From Sphingopyxis sp. JAI128 (lineage in GTDB: Bacteria; Pseudomonadota; Alphaproteobacteria; Sphingomonadales; Sphingomonadaceae), in contig NZ_JACHDA010000001.1 in NCBI RefSeq assembly GCF_014207235.1, forward strand, positions 434,001 through 498,000: DNA of 64,000 nucleotides, written 5' to 3'. This document shows positions 1-12,140 of this stretch, piece after piece; the first letter of the stretch is position 1, and the number at the start of each line of letters is the position of its first letter. A program made the position numbers and the translations under genes. Below the pieces are notes generated by a model. That model did not search any database. It saw only the letters and a program-made list of their open reading frames with translations, and had not been told where the DNA came from.

Positions 1-63
1 ATCATGCGCATCGGCCAATAACAGCATAGCGTTAAAAGGCGTTAAACCTTCGAGAGCTTTGTT

Positions 64-1365
64 TTACCGCGCTTCGGGGCGCGTCGCGAGCCGCAGCCAG
101 AGCAGAATCTGCAGCAAGGCGAGCAGCGGCAGGATCGCGAACATCAACGGCGCAAAGCCGAAGACAAGCGCGGGCGCGAGCATGATCCACGCCTGATCGG
201 CGTCGGGAAGCAACCAGTGGAAACGCCGCCGGTCGCCCGAATCTTCGTACAGCCATCGCGCCAGCAGGATGGCCGCGGCCAGGCACGGTGCCAGCGCGGC
301 CTCGGAAAAGGGCGGCATCCGATGGTCCGGCCCCGCCAGCGACAGCAACCAGGGAAAGATCGCCAGCAGCACCCAGGCGAAGGTGCGGATGACGTCGCGC
401 GTCCGGTCCTGCGCGGCGCTTTCGGCGCGAAAGGCCGACAGAAAGCGCATCGCGGCCAGTGCGAAGCCACCGAGGATCGCGACAAGCGCGCCCGCCGCCG
501 CCAGCCCGCTGGCCGCGAGCAGCGCAACGATGACCCACAATAGAGCGGCAATATAGGGCAGGTAGCGGGCGGTCGTCGGCGACTTGACGAGCAGCGGCCC
601 CGCCAGCCGGATCAACGGCATCATGATCGCCGAACGGCCGAGCCCCATACCGCCATATTCGACCTGTTGCAGGCTCGATTGCTCGATCAGCGCCGCGGTC
701 GGGCGATCGGCAACGATCGCGATCTCGCCCTGTTCGAACAGCGCCGGCTCGCAGTAGAGCCGGCGCGCGCCCGACTGGACCGCGATCCGCAACAGCGTCA
801 GCATCATGTCCCACTCGCCCGGCATCGCGGCGAGTTCGGCCGCCATCGCATCGGAAATACACGCCAGCCCGCCCCAGCGGCGCGTCGCATCGATCCGCTC
901 GAACCCCTGCGTCAGCATCGTGTCGCCGGTAACGAGGATCGCGGGCGATCCGGGCTTGGCGATCGCAGCATAATGCGTCCCGCCTGCGCGCAGGCCGTCG
1001 GCGACAAGGATGATCCGGTCGTCGCCCTCGACCAGCCCCATCAGGTCGGCGGCGGAGCGCACCGGCGTCACCTTGACCCTGCGGCGGCGGATGCGGTCGC
1101 AGGTTGCGAGCAGATCGGCGGGAACCGCGCCGACGGCCACGGCGATGTGGGTCACGCCGACATCGGCGAGCCGCGCCGCCTGCCGCTCGATCAGCGTCTC
1201 GCCCGCGACGGTCACCAGCGCGCGCAGCCCGCCGTCGGGCAGGACTTCGCTGGCACCGACCAGCGCAATCAGCGCCACCGGCGCCCCCCAGGCAGGCTGT
1301 TGGTCATCGCCGCGCAGCTTTAGGGGCAGAGCCGCGATTGGCAAGCCGCTTCCATGCGCTTTCAC
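64..1365 (-). CDS. Membrane-anchored MobA-like nucleotidyltransferase domain protein (putative)
   Basis: The 433-residue product starts at a GTG codon. Its first ~210 residues look like a nucleotidyltransferase fold of the MobA/GT-A kind: ALIALVGASEV, then GETLIERQAARLADVGVTHI and an ILVADGLRAGG stretch. The second half carries several hydrophobic segments (from about residue 230 to the end), so the protein should sit in the inner membrane with the enzyme-like domain in the cytoplasm. The clear GxGxR-type nucleotide loop of active family members is not obvious, so activity is uncertain. It resembles the soluble half of CDP-alcohol or inositol-phosphate cytidylyltransferases only loosely. The gene is divergent from gyrA and its start lies 252 bases upstream of the gyrA start. 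No function can be assigned. Confidence 0.65.
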   Translation of the reverse strand: MKAHGSGLPIAALPLKLRGDDQQPAWGAPVALIALVGASEVLPDGGLRALVTVAGETLIERQAARLADVGVTHIAVAVGAVPADLLATCDRIRRRRVKVTPVRSAADLMGLVEGDDRIILVADGLRAGGTHYAAIAKPGSPAILVTGDTMLTQGFERIDATRRWGGLACISDAMAAELAAMPGEWDMMLTLLRIAVQSGARRLYCEPALFEQGEIAIVADRPTAALIEQSSLQQVEYGGMGLGRSAIMMPLIRLAGPLLVKSPTTARYLPYIAALLWVIVALLAASGLAAAGALVAILGGFALAAMRFLSAFRAESAAQDRTRDVIRTFAWVLLAIFPWLLSLAGPDHRMPPFSEAALAPCLAAAILLARWLYEDSGDRRRFHWLLPDADQAWIMLAPALVFGFAPLMFAILPLLALLQILLWLRLATRPEAR

Positions 1366-1617
1366 CCTGCTTTCCCGGGCAGGAGTCCGGGCGCACACGA
1401 GCGGTTTGGGATGATATCCGGACCATGCGCGCCCATCCAGCGGATTCACCGCCATGACGCCATTGCAACCTGCGGAAAAGACGTCTCTTTTCCCACTCCC
1501 TCCGCCCTGCCCGACCGGACAAAAAGATCTGCCCGAAAGCGACCGAATCGCTGGCCTTTCCCGCCCCCATGGGCTAGGCCCGAGGCTGCTCCCGATAAGC
1601 AGAAAAAAGGCCGGGTC

Positions 1618-4355
<2,738 letters not shown>

Positions 4356-4359
<4 letters not shown>

Positions 4360-4682
4360 CGACGCCCGCGTCGGCCTTGCCAGCCACGGCCTTCAAGGTG
4401 CTGACCGCCCAGCAATGGACCGATTTCGAGCGCGAACGCGTGTTCCGCGGCGCCCCGGTGGACATCGCCGACGGCTATATCCACCTGTCGACCGCCGGGC
4501 AGCTGGAGGCGACGATCGCCAAATATTTCGCCGGCCACACCGACCTGATGATCGCCGAGGTGGACCTTGTCCAGCTCGGCGACGCGGTCCGCTGGGAACC
4601 GGCGCGTGGTGGCGACCTCTTCCCGCATATCTACGCCGAACTGCCGATCCATGCGGTCGTGAGCCTGCAGAAGCGCAGCTGA
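4356..4682 (+). CDS. DUF952 family protein
   Basis: A 108-residue cytosolic protein of the DUF952 family, recognised by the order of a start segment FKVLTAQQW, the central DGYIHLSTAGQLEATIAKYF and the later PHIYAELPIHAV. The ATG overlaps the gyrA stop by four bases (ATGA), so it is translationally coupled to gyrA and very probably in the same transcript. The family has a small ADP-ribosyltransferase-like fold according to published structural work, but no reaction is established. The function here is unknown. The neighbouring repeat after its stop may act as a transcript end. Confidence 0.85.
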
Positions 4683-4695
4683 CGCCCTGCTCTCC

Positions 4696-4800
4696 TGATC
4701 TCGTCATGCTGAACTTGTGTCAGCGTCCGTGGCTGGATTTTTCATGCATTGCGGCGCCGAAGGAACCGGCAGACCATGGATGCTGAAACAGGGTCGCGAG
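4696..4800. repeat. Inverted extragenic repeat pair
   Basis: Two related arms face each other: CTTGTGTCAGCGTCCGTGG near 4712 and, on the other strand, a CTGTTTCAGCATCCATGG version near 4778-4795. Between them lies about 40 bases of unrelated sequence. This CTGAAACAGCATCCATGG-type unit is a common extragenic palindrome in sphingomonad genomes. It occupies the gap between the DUF952 gene and the amidohydrolase and may form a large hairpin in RNA. Confidence 0.6.
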
Positions 4801-4916
4801 GACGATGGAATAGGACCTGCGTTGAACGAACATTTCCGGCCATTGGTCGTATCTTGCTTCGCGCGCGCCAATCGCCCTACCATCGTTGCATTTTGCGACT
4901 GGGGAGATTTGACACG

Positions 4917-6986
4917 ATGCGCTTGATTTTGATCGCCGCCCTGCTGGCGTCCGCCGCACCCGCCGCCGTCCACGCGCACGAAGCACCCGCTCCATCCACG
5001 GAAGCAAAACCCGTTGCCAAGGGCGAGCTGCTGAAGCCCCCCGCCGACGCGGCGCATTATGTCGTCGTGTCCGAAGCCGGCAAACATGGTGACCAGTGGC
5101 GTTGGCGGCTTCCCGACGGCCGCACCGCCTATCGCTGGTCGCAGGAATTGCGCGGCTGGATCACCGAGATGGACCAGGTCACGACCCTTGCCCCCGACGG
5201 CACGGTCGCGGCGCTCACCGTCCGCGGCGTCACCATGTCGGGCGACTCCGCCGAGGATTATCGCGTCGCTAACGGCCGCGCGACCTGGAAAACGGCGACC
5301 GATTCGGGCGAAGCGCCCGCGCGCGGCTGGTATATCCCGGCGGGCGGGGTAAGCATCGCGAACGCTCCTTTGATCGACGCGCTCGCCGCCGCCGGCGAGG
5401 CCGGGCTCGATTTCCTGCCCAGCGGCAAGGGCCGCATGACCTTCGGCCCGACGCAGGTGATCGAGGGCCCCGGCGGCCCCAAGACGGTCCAGCTCGCCTT
5501 TATCAGCGGCCTCCTGCCCTCGCCGCTCCCCGTCTGGCTCGATGAGAACAAGCGCCATTTTGCTGACAGCAGCTATATCTCGGTCATCCCTGCGGGCTAT
5601 GAAGGCGCGCTCAAGCAGCTGCGCGACGCGCAGGAAAAGGCAACGGCCGATGCCGTTGCGGACGTCGCCAAACGCTTCCTGACTCCAGCGGCAAAGGCGC
5701 CCGTACTGTTCGACAATGTCCGGCTGTTCGACGCCGACAAGGGCGAATTCCTGCCCGCGCGCGCCGTGCTCGCACAGGACGGCAAGATCGCCGCCATCGG
5801 CGCCGCTGGCTCGCTCGAAGCGCCCGCAGGCGCGCGGCGAATCGACGGCAGCGGCAAGACGCTGGTTCCCGGTATCTGGGACAGCCACCTCCACATCGGC
5901 GACGATTGGGACGTGCTCGCCAACATGGCGAACGGCATCACCAGCTTCCGCAGCCCCGGTACCACCTTCGACCGCGCCGTCGATGCGACGAAGCGCCGCG
6001 CCGAAGGCAGTTTGCTGATGGGCGAACCCTTTATTTCGGTGATCGTCGACAAGAAGGATCCGCTCGCGGCGCAGGGCGCCGAAGTCGTCAGCAGCCCCGG
6101 CGAAGCCATCGCCGCGGTGCGCCGCGTCAAGGACGCGGGCCTGTGGGGCGTCAAATTCTATACCTCGATGAACCCGGCGTGGATCGCCCCCGCCGCCGCC
6201 GAGGCGCATAAGCTTGGCCTCCACGTCCACGGCCATGTCCCCGCGGGCATGAAGCCGAGCGAGGCGGTCGCGGCGGGTTATGACGAACTCACCCACCTCA
6301 ATTTCGTCGTCATGGAATCGATGCCGCGCGAGGTGATCGACAAGGCGAACACGCGCCAGCGGATGGAAGGCCCGGCGCGCTTCTTCAAGGACGTCGATCT
6401 CGACGCGCCGCTGATGAAAGGCTTTGTCGCCAACCTCGCGAAAACACAGACCATCGTCGACCCGACCATCGTGATCTTCGAAGGCATGCTGACGCAGGAC
6501 GGGGGCAAGCCGCATCCCGCCTATGCCCCCTATATGGGCATCATTTCCCCCGTCATCGAACGCTCGGCCTTCACCGCGGGGGGTTATCCGCTCGTCGAGG
6601 GTTATACGCGCGACGATTACCGCAAAAGCTATGCGAAGATGGTGGACCTCGTCGGCCGGCTGCACAAGGCGGGCGTGCCGATCGTCGCGGGCACCGATGG
6701 TTGGGGGATCGAACTGGTCCGCGAGCTCGAAATCTACCGCCAGGCGGGCTTCACGCCCGCCGAGGCGATCCAGAGCGCGACCATCCTCCCCGCGCGCATC
6801 GTCGGCGCCGACAAACGCACGGGCTCGATCGCGGTCGGCAAGGAAGCCGACATGGTCCTCGTCGACGGCGACCCCGCAACCGACCTTGGCGCGCTCCGCC
6901 GCGTCGTGACCGTGGTCAGCGACGGCTATGTCATGGACGCCGACGAGCTGCGCAAGGCGGCAGGATATGGCGGCCGGCCGAAGTAA
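4917..6986 (+). CDS. Exported amidohydrolase family protein
   Basis: The 689-residue product begins with a clear signal peptide (MRLILIAALLASAAPAAVHA, cut near residue 20), so it should act in the periplasm. The N-terminal ~270 residues match no family I recognise. From about residue 270 a metal-dependent amidohydrolase domain follows. It contains the small beta-sandwich VRLFDADKGEFLPARA, the first metal-binding HxH in WDSHLHIGD (about residue 323), a likely metal Lys in WGVKFYTSM, metal His in HVHGHVP and ELTHLNF, and the final Asp in IVAGTDGWG. All classical ligands seem present, which suggests an active enzyme such as an imidazolonepropionase- or prolidase-like hydrolase. The substrate is not predictable. 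It stands alone after the repeat at 4.7 kb. Confidence 0.85.
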   Translation: MRLILIAALLASAAPAAVHAHEAPAPSTEAKPVAKGELLKPPADAAHYVVVSEAGKHGDQWRWRLPDGRTAYRWSQELRGWITEMDQVTTLAPDGTVAALTVRGVTMSGDSAEDYRVANGRATWKTATDSGEAPARGWYIPAGGVSIANAPLIDALAAAGEAGLDFLPSGKGRMTFGPTQVIEGPGGPKTVQLAFISGLLPSPLPVWLDENKRHFADSSYISVIPAGYEGALKQLRDAQEKATADAVADVAKRFLTPAAKAPVLFDNVRLFDADKGEFLPARAVLAQDGKIAAIGAAGSLEAPAGARRIDGSGKTLVPGIWDSHLHIGDDWDVLANMANGITSFRSPGTTFDRAVDATKRRAEGSLLMGEPFISVIVDKKDPLAAQGAEVVSSPGEAIAAVRRVKDAGLWGVKFYTSMNPAWIAPAAAEAHKLGLHVHGHVPAGMKPSEAVAAGYDELTHLNFVVMESMPREVIDKANTRQRMEGPARFFKDVDLDAPLMKGFVANLAKTQTIVDPTIVIFEGMLTQDGGKPHPAYAPYMGIISPVIERSAFTAGGYPLVEGYTRDDYRKSYAKMVDLVGRLHKAGVPIVAGTDGWGIELVRELEIYRQAGFTPAEAIQSATILPARIVGADKRTGSIAVGKEADMVLVDGDPATDLGALRRVVTVVSDGYVMDADELRKAAGYGGRPK

Positions 6987-7054
6987 AGCGCCGCTGGCTG
7001 ATAAAACCCCACCTCGATCGCGGCCATCATGCCCGCGACCGCCTGGTCGATATT

Positions 7055-7490
7055 CGCCAGCGCACGGACGTCGTTATCAGCCTGAACGCGCCGCTCGCGG
7101 TTCTCGCGGTTGATCTGTGCCGCCTACGCCTGCGCATATCGGGCTGGACGAGCGAGACGGCGCGCGAGACCGAGAACGGCCGCCCGGTCGAGCGATGGCG
7201 GCGCCCGGTACCGATCTCTCGATCGCCGGCAGGTGGCGCGTCGGCGACAGGGTCACGCTCAGCCTACCCTCCCGGGCGACGTTCGGGCAGCGCGCTTGCA
7301 CGATCAAGGTCCGGCTTTGGACAAGACGCCACCGCCAGTAGGCGCCCTGCACCTGCCCGCCGGATTGCGGCCGGTCGCCGGCAAGCCGCTGCACTTTGTC
7401 GCCGGTCTCGGCGCTCGAACGGTCGACTGCGCCTACGGGCCGACAGCGACGAGCGGTTCGCAGCCTATTCGGAAGCCGTTTGGCCATGGT
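7055..7490 (+). pseudogene. Remnant of a beta-L-arabinofuranosidase (GH127/GH146, DUF1680-type)
   Basis: The 619 bases between the amidohydrolase and the GH62 gene hold no open gene, but scattered frames give consecutive C-terminal pieces of a DUF1680-type enzyme. First comes LRLRISGWTSETARETENG (family pattern LRIPGWxxxATVxVNG), around 7120-7180. In the next frame is LSIAGRWRVGDRVTLSLP (family pattern YxxLxRxWxxGDxVxLxLPM), around 7220-7275. In a third frame is GLRPVAGKPLHFVAG near 7370-7405. Finally SDERFAAYSEAVW (family pattern DERYxVYW) lies near 7445-7485. At least three frameshifts are needed, so the gene is dead. The assignment rests on pattern memory rather than an alignment. It fits the arabinose theme of the block that follows. 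Confidence 0.55.
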
Positions 7491-7605
7491 CGCCGCGGCC
7501 TGCGTGATCGGGTTGCGGAAGGCAACGAAAACGGACTCGTCAGCCTGTAGATCGAGCGACCCGATAGCCGCATCCCCCTCGATCCGGCAGGAGACCGGCC
7601 CGGTC

Positions 7606-8697
7606 CTATTTGCGGCACATGTCCGTGATCGGATTTGATCCTTCGGCTGTCAGAAGGCCGAGTCGGTACGGAATCTGGATATATTCGGACGTGTGTACCG
7701 ACGGGTCGTTGCCTTGGAACAGGAACTCAAGCGGCTTGCAGGGGTCGATGACTTGGGTCTGATCGGCCGTATCCCGGATCAGTTCGCCATGCGAAACGCC
7801 CTCGGACCAGATGTTCTCCACGTTGTCGGCATTCGCCATGACATTCTTGTCCGCCGTGCCCAGCGGCACCCAGGCGCCTTCCAGACCGTCGCTTTTCCAT
7901 ATCCGGAAATAGCGCCCCTTCGGACCGATCGCCTCAACGACCGTAAGATATGTATTGGTTCCTTTGACCCGATAATGGCTGCTTCCCTCGAATGCGTCAT
8001 CACGGGGCTCGTCGATGACAATCACGGTATTGTGGAAGCCATTGGGGAATTGATCGATCGACGTCTCCGACCGCATGACATGGCCGTTATCGTCGGTGTT
8101 GAAGAGGTAGCACTTGGTGTCGTTGCAGATAATGTAGAAATCCAGCCAACCCGTCCCCGCCGGCGGCTTGATTATGTCCGGCCTGGCGGCAAAGAACGGG
8201 CGAGCGGGGCTCCATGACATCGGATCATCGATGTTGGTGGTCGTGGAATAATAGGGATCGCTGCCTTGGAATATCAGATACCAGAGCTTTTGCGGAGCAA
8301 AGTAGAATACTTCAGGCGCCGCGCGGTACCCAGGGCCTATCGGGGATTTGTCGAGGGGAATTATCGGCGCCCTCGATGCGGACGACCAATCGGCGAAGCT
8401 CGTGTAGGCGATGCCCCATCCCTTTGACCCGACCGTGGTCATAAAGAGATGGTATTTTCCGTTCGCAAATACGACGGATGGGTCCTTTACGCCGTAAACG
8501 GTTTGGGAAGGGTCAGCTTGCGGTGCGATCAGCGGAGCGCTTGATTTCCAGTAAAAGGTCCCATCGGGCGTCGCCAAGGATGACGGAGATAAGCCGGCAG
8601 GCGCCCCGCCGCCGGCGCATCCGGCCAGCATGGCAACGCTCGTCAGGCTCACCGACCATAGGCAGCGGGCGGCAAAAAATGCTTCTGGAATCTTCAT
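7606..8697 (-). CDS. GH62 alpha-L-arabinofuranosidase, lipoprotein
   Basis: The enzyme removes single L-arabinofuranose side groups from arabinoxylan or arabinan. The 363-residue product has a lipoprotein signal ending in MLAGC (Cys27), so it is predicted to be membrane-anchored on the outer side. The five-bladed propeller follows. GH62 hallmarks in order are VKDPSVVF (catalytic base, about D72), APEVFYFAPQKLWYLIFQGS, WLDFYIICND (D186, pKa modulator), FEGSSHYRV (E237, general acid), VVEAIGPKGRYFRIW, EGVSHGELIR and VDPCKPLEFLFQGNDP. A GGGAGG-like ribosome site precedes the ATG. It is the last of four tandem glycosidase genes (GH5, GH43, GH51, GH62) with gaps of only 77 to 85 bases, probably one operon. 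GH62 is far more common in fungi and actinomycetes, so acquisition by transfer is likely. Confidence 0.92.
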   Translation of the reverse strand: MKIPEAFFAARCLWSVSLTSVAMLAGCAGGGAPAGLSPSSLATPDGTFYWKSSAPLIAPQADPSQTVYGVKDPSVVFANGKYHLFMTTVGSKGWGIAYTSFADWSSASRAPIIPLDKSPIGPGYRAAPEVFYFAPQKLWYLIFQGSDPYYSTTTNIDDPMSWSPARPFFAARPDIIKPPAGTGWLDFYIICNDTKCYLFNTDDNGHVMRSETSIDQFPNGFHNTVIVIDEPRDDAFEGSSHYRVKGTNTYLTVVEAIGPKGRYFRIWKSDGLEGAWVPLGTADKNVMANADNVENIWSEGVSHGELIRDTADQTQVIDPCKPLEFLFQGNDPSVHTSEYIQIPYRLGLLTAEGSNPITDMCRK

Positions 8698-8774
8698 TTT
8701 TCCTCCCAGTGTTTAACGAAATCGCGGTCTTGGTTGGTTATGGATCTGTATCGGATCACTCTTGGGCGCTTCGA

Positions 8775-10313
8775 CTATTCTAAGCCGAGCACCGTCACCG
8801 ATGCCGGTGCGACGGTGATGGTCATCTTACCGTCCGCGACCTTGGCGGATACGGCCTTGGGGGCGACGGTATTGGGTGCGGCGAAGGTATTGACGCTATC
8901 GACCTTCGGCGCCGAAAGGGTTTGGCCCGAAGCCGTCTTGGCTTTCACACCGGCGAGTGACACATGGAATGTGGCGGGCGACTTCGGGTCGATATTGGTG
9001 ACGGCGATCCATATCTTGCCGGCCTTGTCCTTGGCCGCAATAGCGTCGACGCGCGGAAGGGTGACCCCATTCGTCGTATAGGTGCCGGCGTCGAAGGTCA
9101 GCGGTACGAAGGTCGCGTCCTGGAACGGCACGTACATGTGGAAGACATGATAGGTCGGCGTCAGCAGCATCTTGTCCTTGTCGGTCAGGATCATGGCCTG
9201 CAGGACGTTGACCATCTGTGCGATATTGGCCATGCGGACGCGGTCGGCGTGGCGCGCGAAGATGTTGAGGCCGAGCGCGGCCACCATGGCGTCGCGCTGG
9301 CTGTTCTGCTGCGCCAGGGCGCCCGGGTTCGAGCCCGGCGTCGGCGCCAGCCACGAACCCCATTCATCAACAACCAGGGCAACCTTCTTTTCGGGATCAT
9401 ATTTGTCCATGATCGCCGAATGCGTCTTGATCATGCCGTCCAGGCGGATCGAGTCTTTCAGCAGGACGGCATAGTCCTTTTCGCCAAAGCCCGTGTCCGA
9501 CAAATGCGGCGGCCAGCCGCCCGTCGCATAGAAATGCAGCGACAGACCTTCGATATTCCAGGAGAAGGAACGTGCGCTCCACGCCTTCATGACGGCCTCG
9601 GTATAGCTGGGGTCGTCGCCATTCGGGCCGACGGCCACGCGCTTCATCGGCTGGTTGGCGGTGGGGTTGAAGTTATGAACGAAGTGCGAAAAGCGCTTCA
9701 TTTCGTTGACGTAAAAGTCCGCCGACATCGAGCCGCCGCAGTCCCAGGATTCGTTGCCGAGGCCAAGGACGGCGACCTTATACGGCTCAGGATGACCGTT
9801 TTTGGCGCGCTCGGCACCCAAGCCTTCGGTCGGAGACGTCATATATTCGAACCATTCGGCGGCCTCCATTGCAGTGCCCGAGCCAAGATTGACCGAGACA
9901 AAGGCGTCAGCACCAATCTGATGGGCGAAGTCCATGAATTCGTCGGTGCCAAAGGTGTTGGGCTCGCCGACGGCCGGCTTGCGCTCAGGACCCACTCCAC
10001 GGCGCCAGTTATATTGATCGGCGAAGCAGCCGCCCGGCCAGCGGACGTTGGGGACCTTGAGCGCCTTCAAGGCCACTACGACGTCCTTGCGGATGCCGCG
10101 CGTATTCGGGATCGTGGAATCCCTGCCGACCCAGATGCCGCCATAGATGCCGCTGCCCAGGTGCTCGGCAAACTGGCCGAAGATATTGCGGTCGATTACA
10201 GTGCCGGGCTTGGACGCATCAAGCGTTAGCTGAACCGGGGCATCGGCGGCATGTGTCGCGACAGGCAGGATCAGGGCAGCGGCGATCGCGGCCGCTGAGC
10301 TTAGAAGGCGCAT
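8775..10313 (-). CDS. abfA: GH51 alpha-L-arabinofuranosidase, exported
   Basis: The enzyme releases terminal arabinofuranose from arabinan, arabinoxylan or their oligosaccharides. The 512-residue protein has a Sec signal peptide (MRLLSSAAAIAAALILPVAT, cut near HAADA), then a (beta/alpha)8 barrel and a C-terminal beta-sandwich. Motifs seen are FGQFAEHLGSGIYGG, VRWPGGCFADQYNWRRGVGP, the acid/base in LGLGNESWDCGG (E188) and the nucleophile in VVDEWGSW (E317). The ATG at 10313 was chosen over longer in-frame options because it carries a GGGAGA ribosome site and begins the signal peptide. GH51 enzymes are often cytosolic, so the clear signal peptide points to a periplasmic role. It is the third gene of the predicted four-gene operon. 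Confidence 0.95.
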   Translation of the reverse strand: MRLLSSAAAIAAALILPVATHAADAPVQLTLDASKPGTVIDRNIFGQFAEHLGSGIYGGIWVGRDSTIPNTRGIRKDVVVALKALKVPNVRWPGGCFADQYNWRRGVGPERKPAVGEPNTFGTDEFMDFAHQIGADAFVSVNLGSGTAMEAAEWFEYMTSPTEGLGAERAKNGHPEPYKVAVLGLGNESWDCGGSMSADFYVNEMKRFSHFVHNFNPTANQPMKRVAVGPNGDDPSYTEAVMKAWSARSFSWNIEGLSLHFYATGGWPPHLSDTGFGEKDYAVLLKDSIRLDGMIKTHSAIMDKYDPEKKVALVVDEWGSWLAPTPGSNPGALAQQNSQRDAMVAALGLNIFARHADRVRMANIAQMVNVLQAMILTDKDKMLLTPTYHVFHMYVPFQDATFVPLTFDAGTYTTNGVTLPRVDAIAAKDKAGKIWIAVTNIDPKSPATFHVSLAGVKAKTASGQTLSAPKVDSVNTFAAPNTVAPKAVSAKVADGKMTITVAPASVTVLGLE

Positions 10314-10398
10314 TGATAATCTCCCATGAACGACGGCATGCCGTATGAAACGCGTGAGGCGGGTCGCCTGCGGAACTGAATGCGCCACATGTGCAGGG

Positions 10399-12060
10399 TC
10401 AGCGCACATCGTGTGCGTACAGTGCGAATGCGATGTCGGCGGTGCGGCCCTGCGGGTCCTTCAGCGGCCGGTCGTCGATGCTGGCCTCGCCGTCGGCATA
10501 GACATCGTCGCGGCTGGCGCGCAGATAGAGCGTCAGCGCCCCCTTTTCGCCCTGAAGCGCCAGCGCGTAGCGGCGACCGGCCCGCAGGACGATCGGCGGA
10601 TGCGCGCTGAAATCGAAGCTCAGCAGGCCCGCCCCTTGCGGCCGATAGGCGATGGCGACGCCCTGACCTGTGCCAAGCAGTTCGGTGCCGGTCTCCACGT
10701 CGCGTAGCGACAGAAGCAAGCGGTGCGCGGCGTCCGTGCCGAGGCCGTCGCCAGCGTAGAGGCTGAGCCGGCCCAGTGTAAGGTCGGCGCGCGGCACGAA
10801 GGTTTGGGCCAGACGACTGCCGCCGTTCCCCTCGTTAAAACCCAAAGGCTCGGGCGCCTGATCGAAAGGCCGGGTGACCGACGCCAGAGCCGGACGGCCC
10901 GGCCAGGTGTCGGGATAGCCCTGGGTGAACTGCTCCACGGTTACGCGAGGGTCGGACTGGCCGGGGTCTGCGGGTGCGGGCACCTTGCCAGCGGGCGGGT
11001 GGGGTGGCGTGCTGACGCCCGCCGCGGACTGGGTGACGGGCCACATGCGGCCATCGGCGCCATAGTAAAGATAGTCGATCGTGACGGAGCGGCGGTTACC
11101 GGCGCCGGTCTGGCCGTCGGGCATGGTCAACCCGCCATTGTGATAGAACAGGTAGGACTGCCCCTTGAAGCCGTCGATGACGCCGGGGTGGATGGTGTAG
11201 CTATTTGGGGTCTGGCCGGTCAGCTCGCCCTGATAGGTCCAGGGCCCGCGAGGGCTGCGCGCGGTGGCATAGGACAGGCGTTCCCAGACATTCTGGTGCG
11301 CCATCGATGCATAGGTCATATAGTAGATGCCCTTGCGCTTCGACAGCCACGGCCCTTCGGTGTAGTTGGGCAGCGCGATCTTTTCGATTGGGCCGTCCAG
11401 ATCGGTCATGTTCGGCTTGAGCCGGGCCAGATAGAGTACCGTATTGCCCCAAGCCATCCAGGCGGTGCCGTCGTCATCGATGAAGACGGTGGGGTCGATG
11501 TCGTTCCAGCCATAAGGGCTGGGCGTCATGGCATCGGTGACCAGTGCTGAGCCGCGCGCATCCTTGAACGGGCCCGACGGGTTGTCGGACACCGCAACCC
11601 CAATCGACATGCCGGGCCGTGTGTCGTCGTGCTTTACGGTGGCGTAGAGGTAATAGCGACCGTTATTCCGCACCACCTGTGCGGCCCAAGCGGAACTCAC
11701 GGCCCATTTGAAGTCGGTGGGCTTCATGATGGGGCCATGCGCGGTCCAGTGGCGCAGATCCTTGGACGAATAGCTCAGCCACTCCTTCATGAGGAAGAAG
11801 TCGTCGCCCTTGGCCTCGTCATGGCCAACGTAGAGATAGACCGTGTCGTCGACGACCAGCGGCGCGGGGTCGGCGGTGAAGACATCGCGCAGCACCGGGT
11901 TGGCGCCGGGTTCAGGGTCCGCAGCCAGCAGGGCGGCAGGCATCGCGGTGCATAGCAGCAGGGCGCTGCGGGCACCCCATGTCAGGAGGAACGGGCGTCG
12001 CGCCGCCTGGACCCCCGAAACCGAGATACCGGTCATGCGCAGAGGCAGGCGCGGAATCAT
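10399..12060 (-). CDS. GH43 family xylosidase/arabinofuranosidase with C-terminal beta-sandwich, exported
   Basis: A 553-residue exported five-bladed-propeller glycosidase. The start is set by an AAGGAGG site seven bases upstream; the hydrophobic segment lies at about residues 30-46, followed by LLAADPE. GH43 catalytic residues are visible as FTADPAPLVV (base, D64), NDIDPTVFIDDDG (D188) and NYTEGPWL (acid, E235). The pattern resembles XynD/arabinoxylan arabinofuranohydrolase enzymes (ADPAPLV...YLYVGHDEA). From about residue 390 to the end is an extra domain without catalytic motifs, probably a carbohydrate-binding jelly roll. It is the second gene of the operon. The specificity (xylosidase, arabinofuranosidase or both) cannot be read from the sequence. 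Confidence 0.9.
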   Translation of the reverse strand: MIPRLPLRMTGISVSGVQAARRPFLLTWGARSALLLCTAMPAALLAADPEPGANPVLRDVFTADPAPLVVDDTVYLYVGHDEAKGDDFFLMKEWLSYSSKDLRHWTAHGPIMKPTDFKWAVSSAWAAQVVRNNGRYYLYATVKHDDTRPGMSIGVAVSDNPSGPFKDARGSALVTDAMTPSPYGWNDIDPTVFIDDDGTAWMAWGNTVLYLARLKPNMTDLDGPIEKIALPNYTEGPWLSKRKGIYYMTYASMAHQNVWERLSYATARSPRGPWTYQGELTGQTPNSYTIHPGVIDGFKGQSYLFYHNGGLTMPDGQTGAGNRRSVTIDYLYYGADGRMWPVTQSAAGVSTPPHPPAGKVPAPADPGQSDPRVTVEQFTQGYPDTWPGRPALASVTRPFDQAPEPLGFNEGNGGSRLAQTFVPRADLTLGRLSLYAGDGLGTDAAHRLLLSLRDVETGTELLGTGQGVAIAYRPQGAGLLSFDFSAHPPIVLRAGRRYALALQGEKGALTLYLRASRDDVYADGEASIDDRPLKDPQGRTADIAFALYAHDVR

Positions 12061-12140
12061 TCAAATTCCTCCTTCTGCATTAGCCATGGTGGAAGCCGAT
12101 AGGCCGCCAGGAATCCCAGGCGCGCATCATCTGCCGACCG

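Noticed and set aside
4704..6665. A 653-codon minus-strand frame opposite the amidohydrolase gene
   Set aside because: Antisense shadow of a gene with a signal peptide and metal-site motifs; no motifs of its own.
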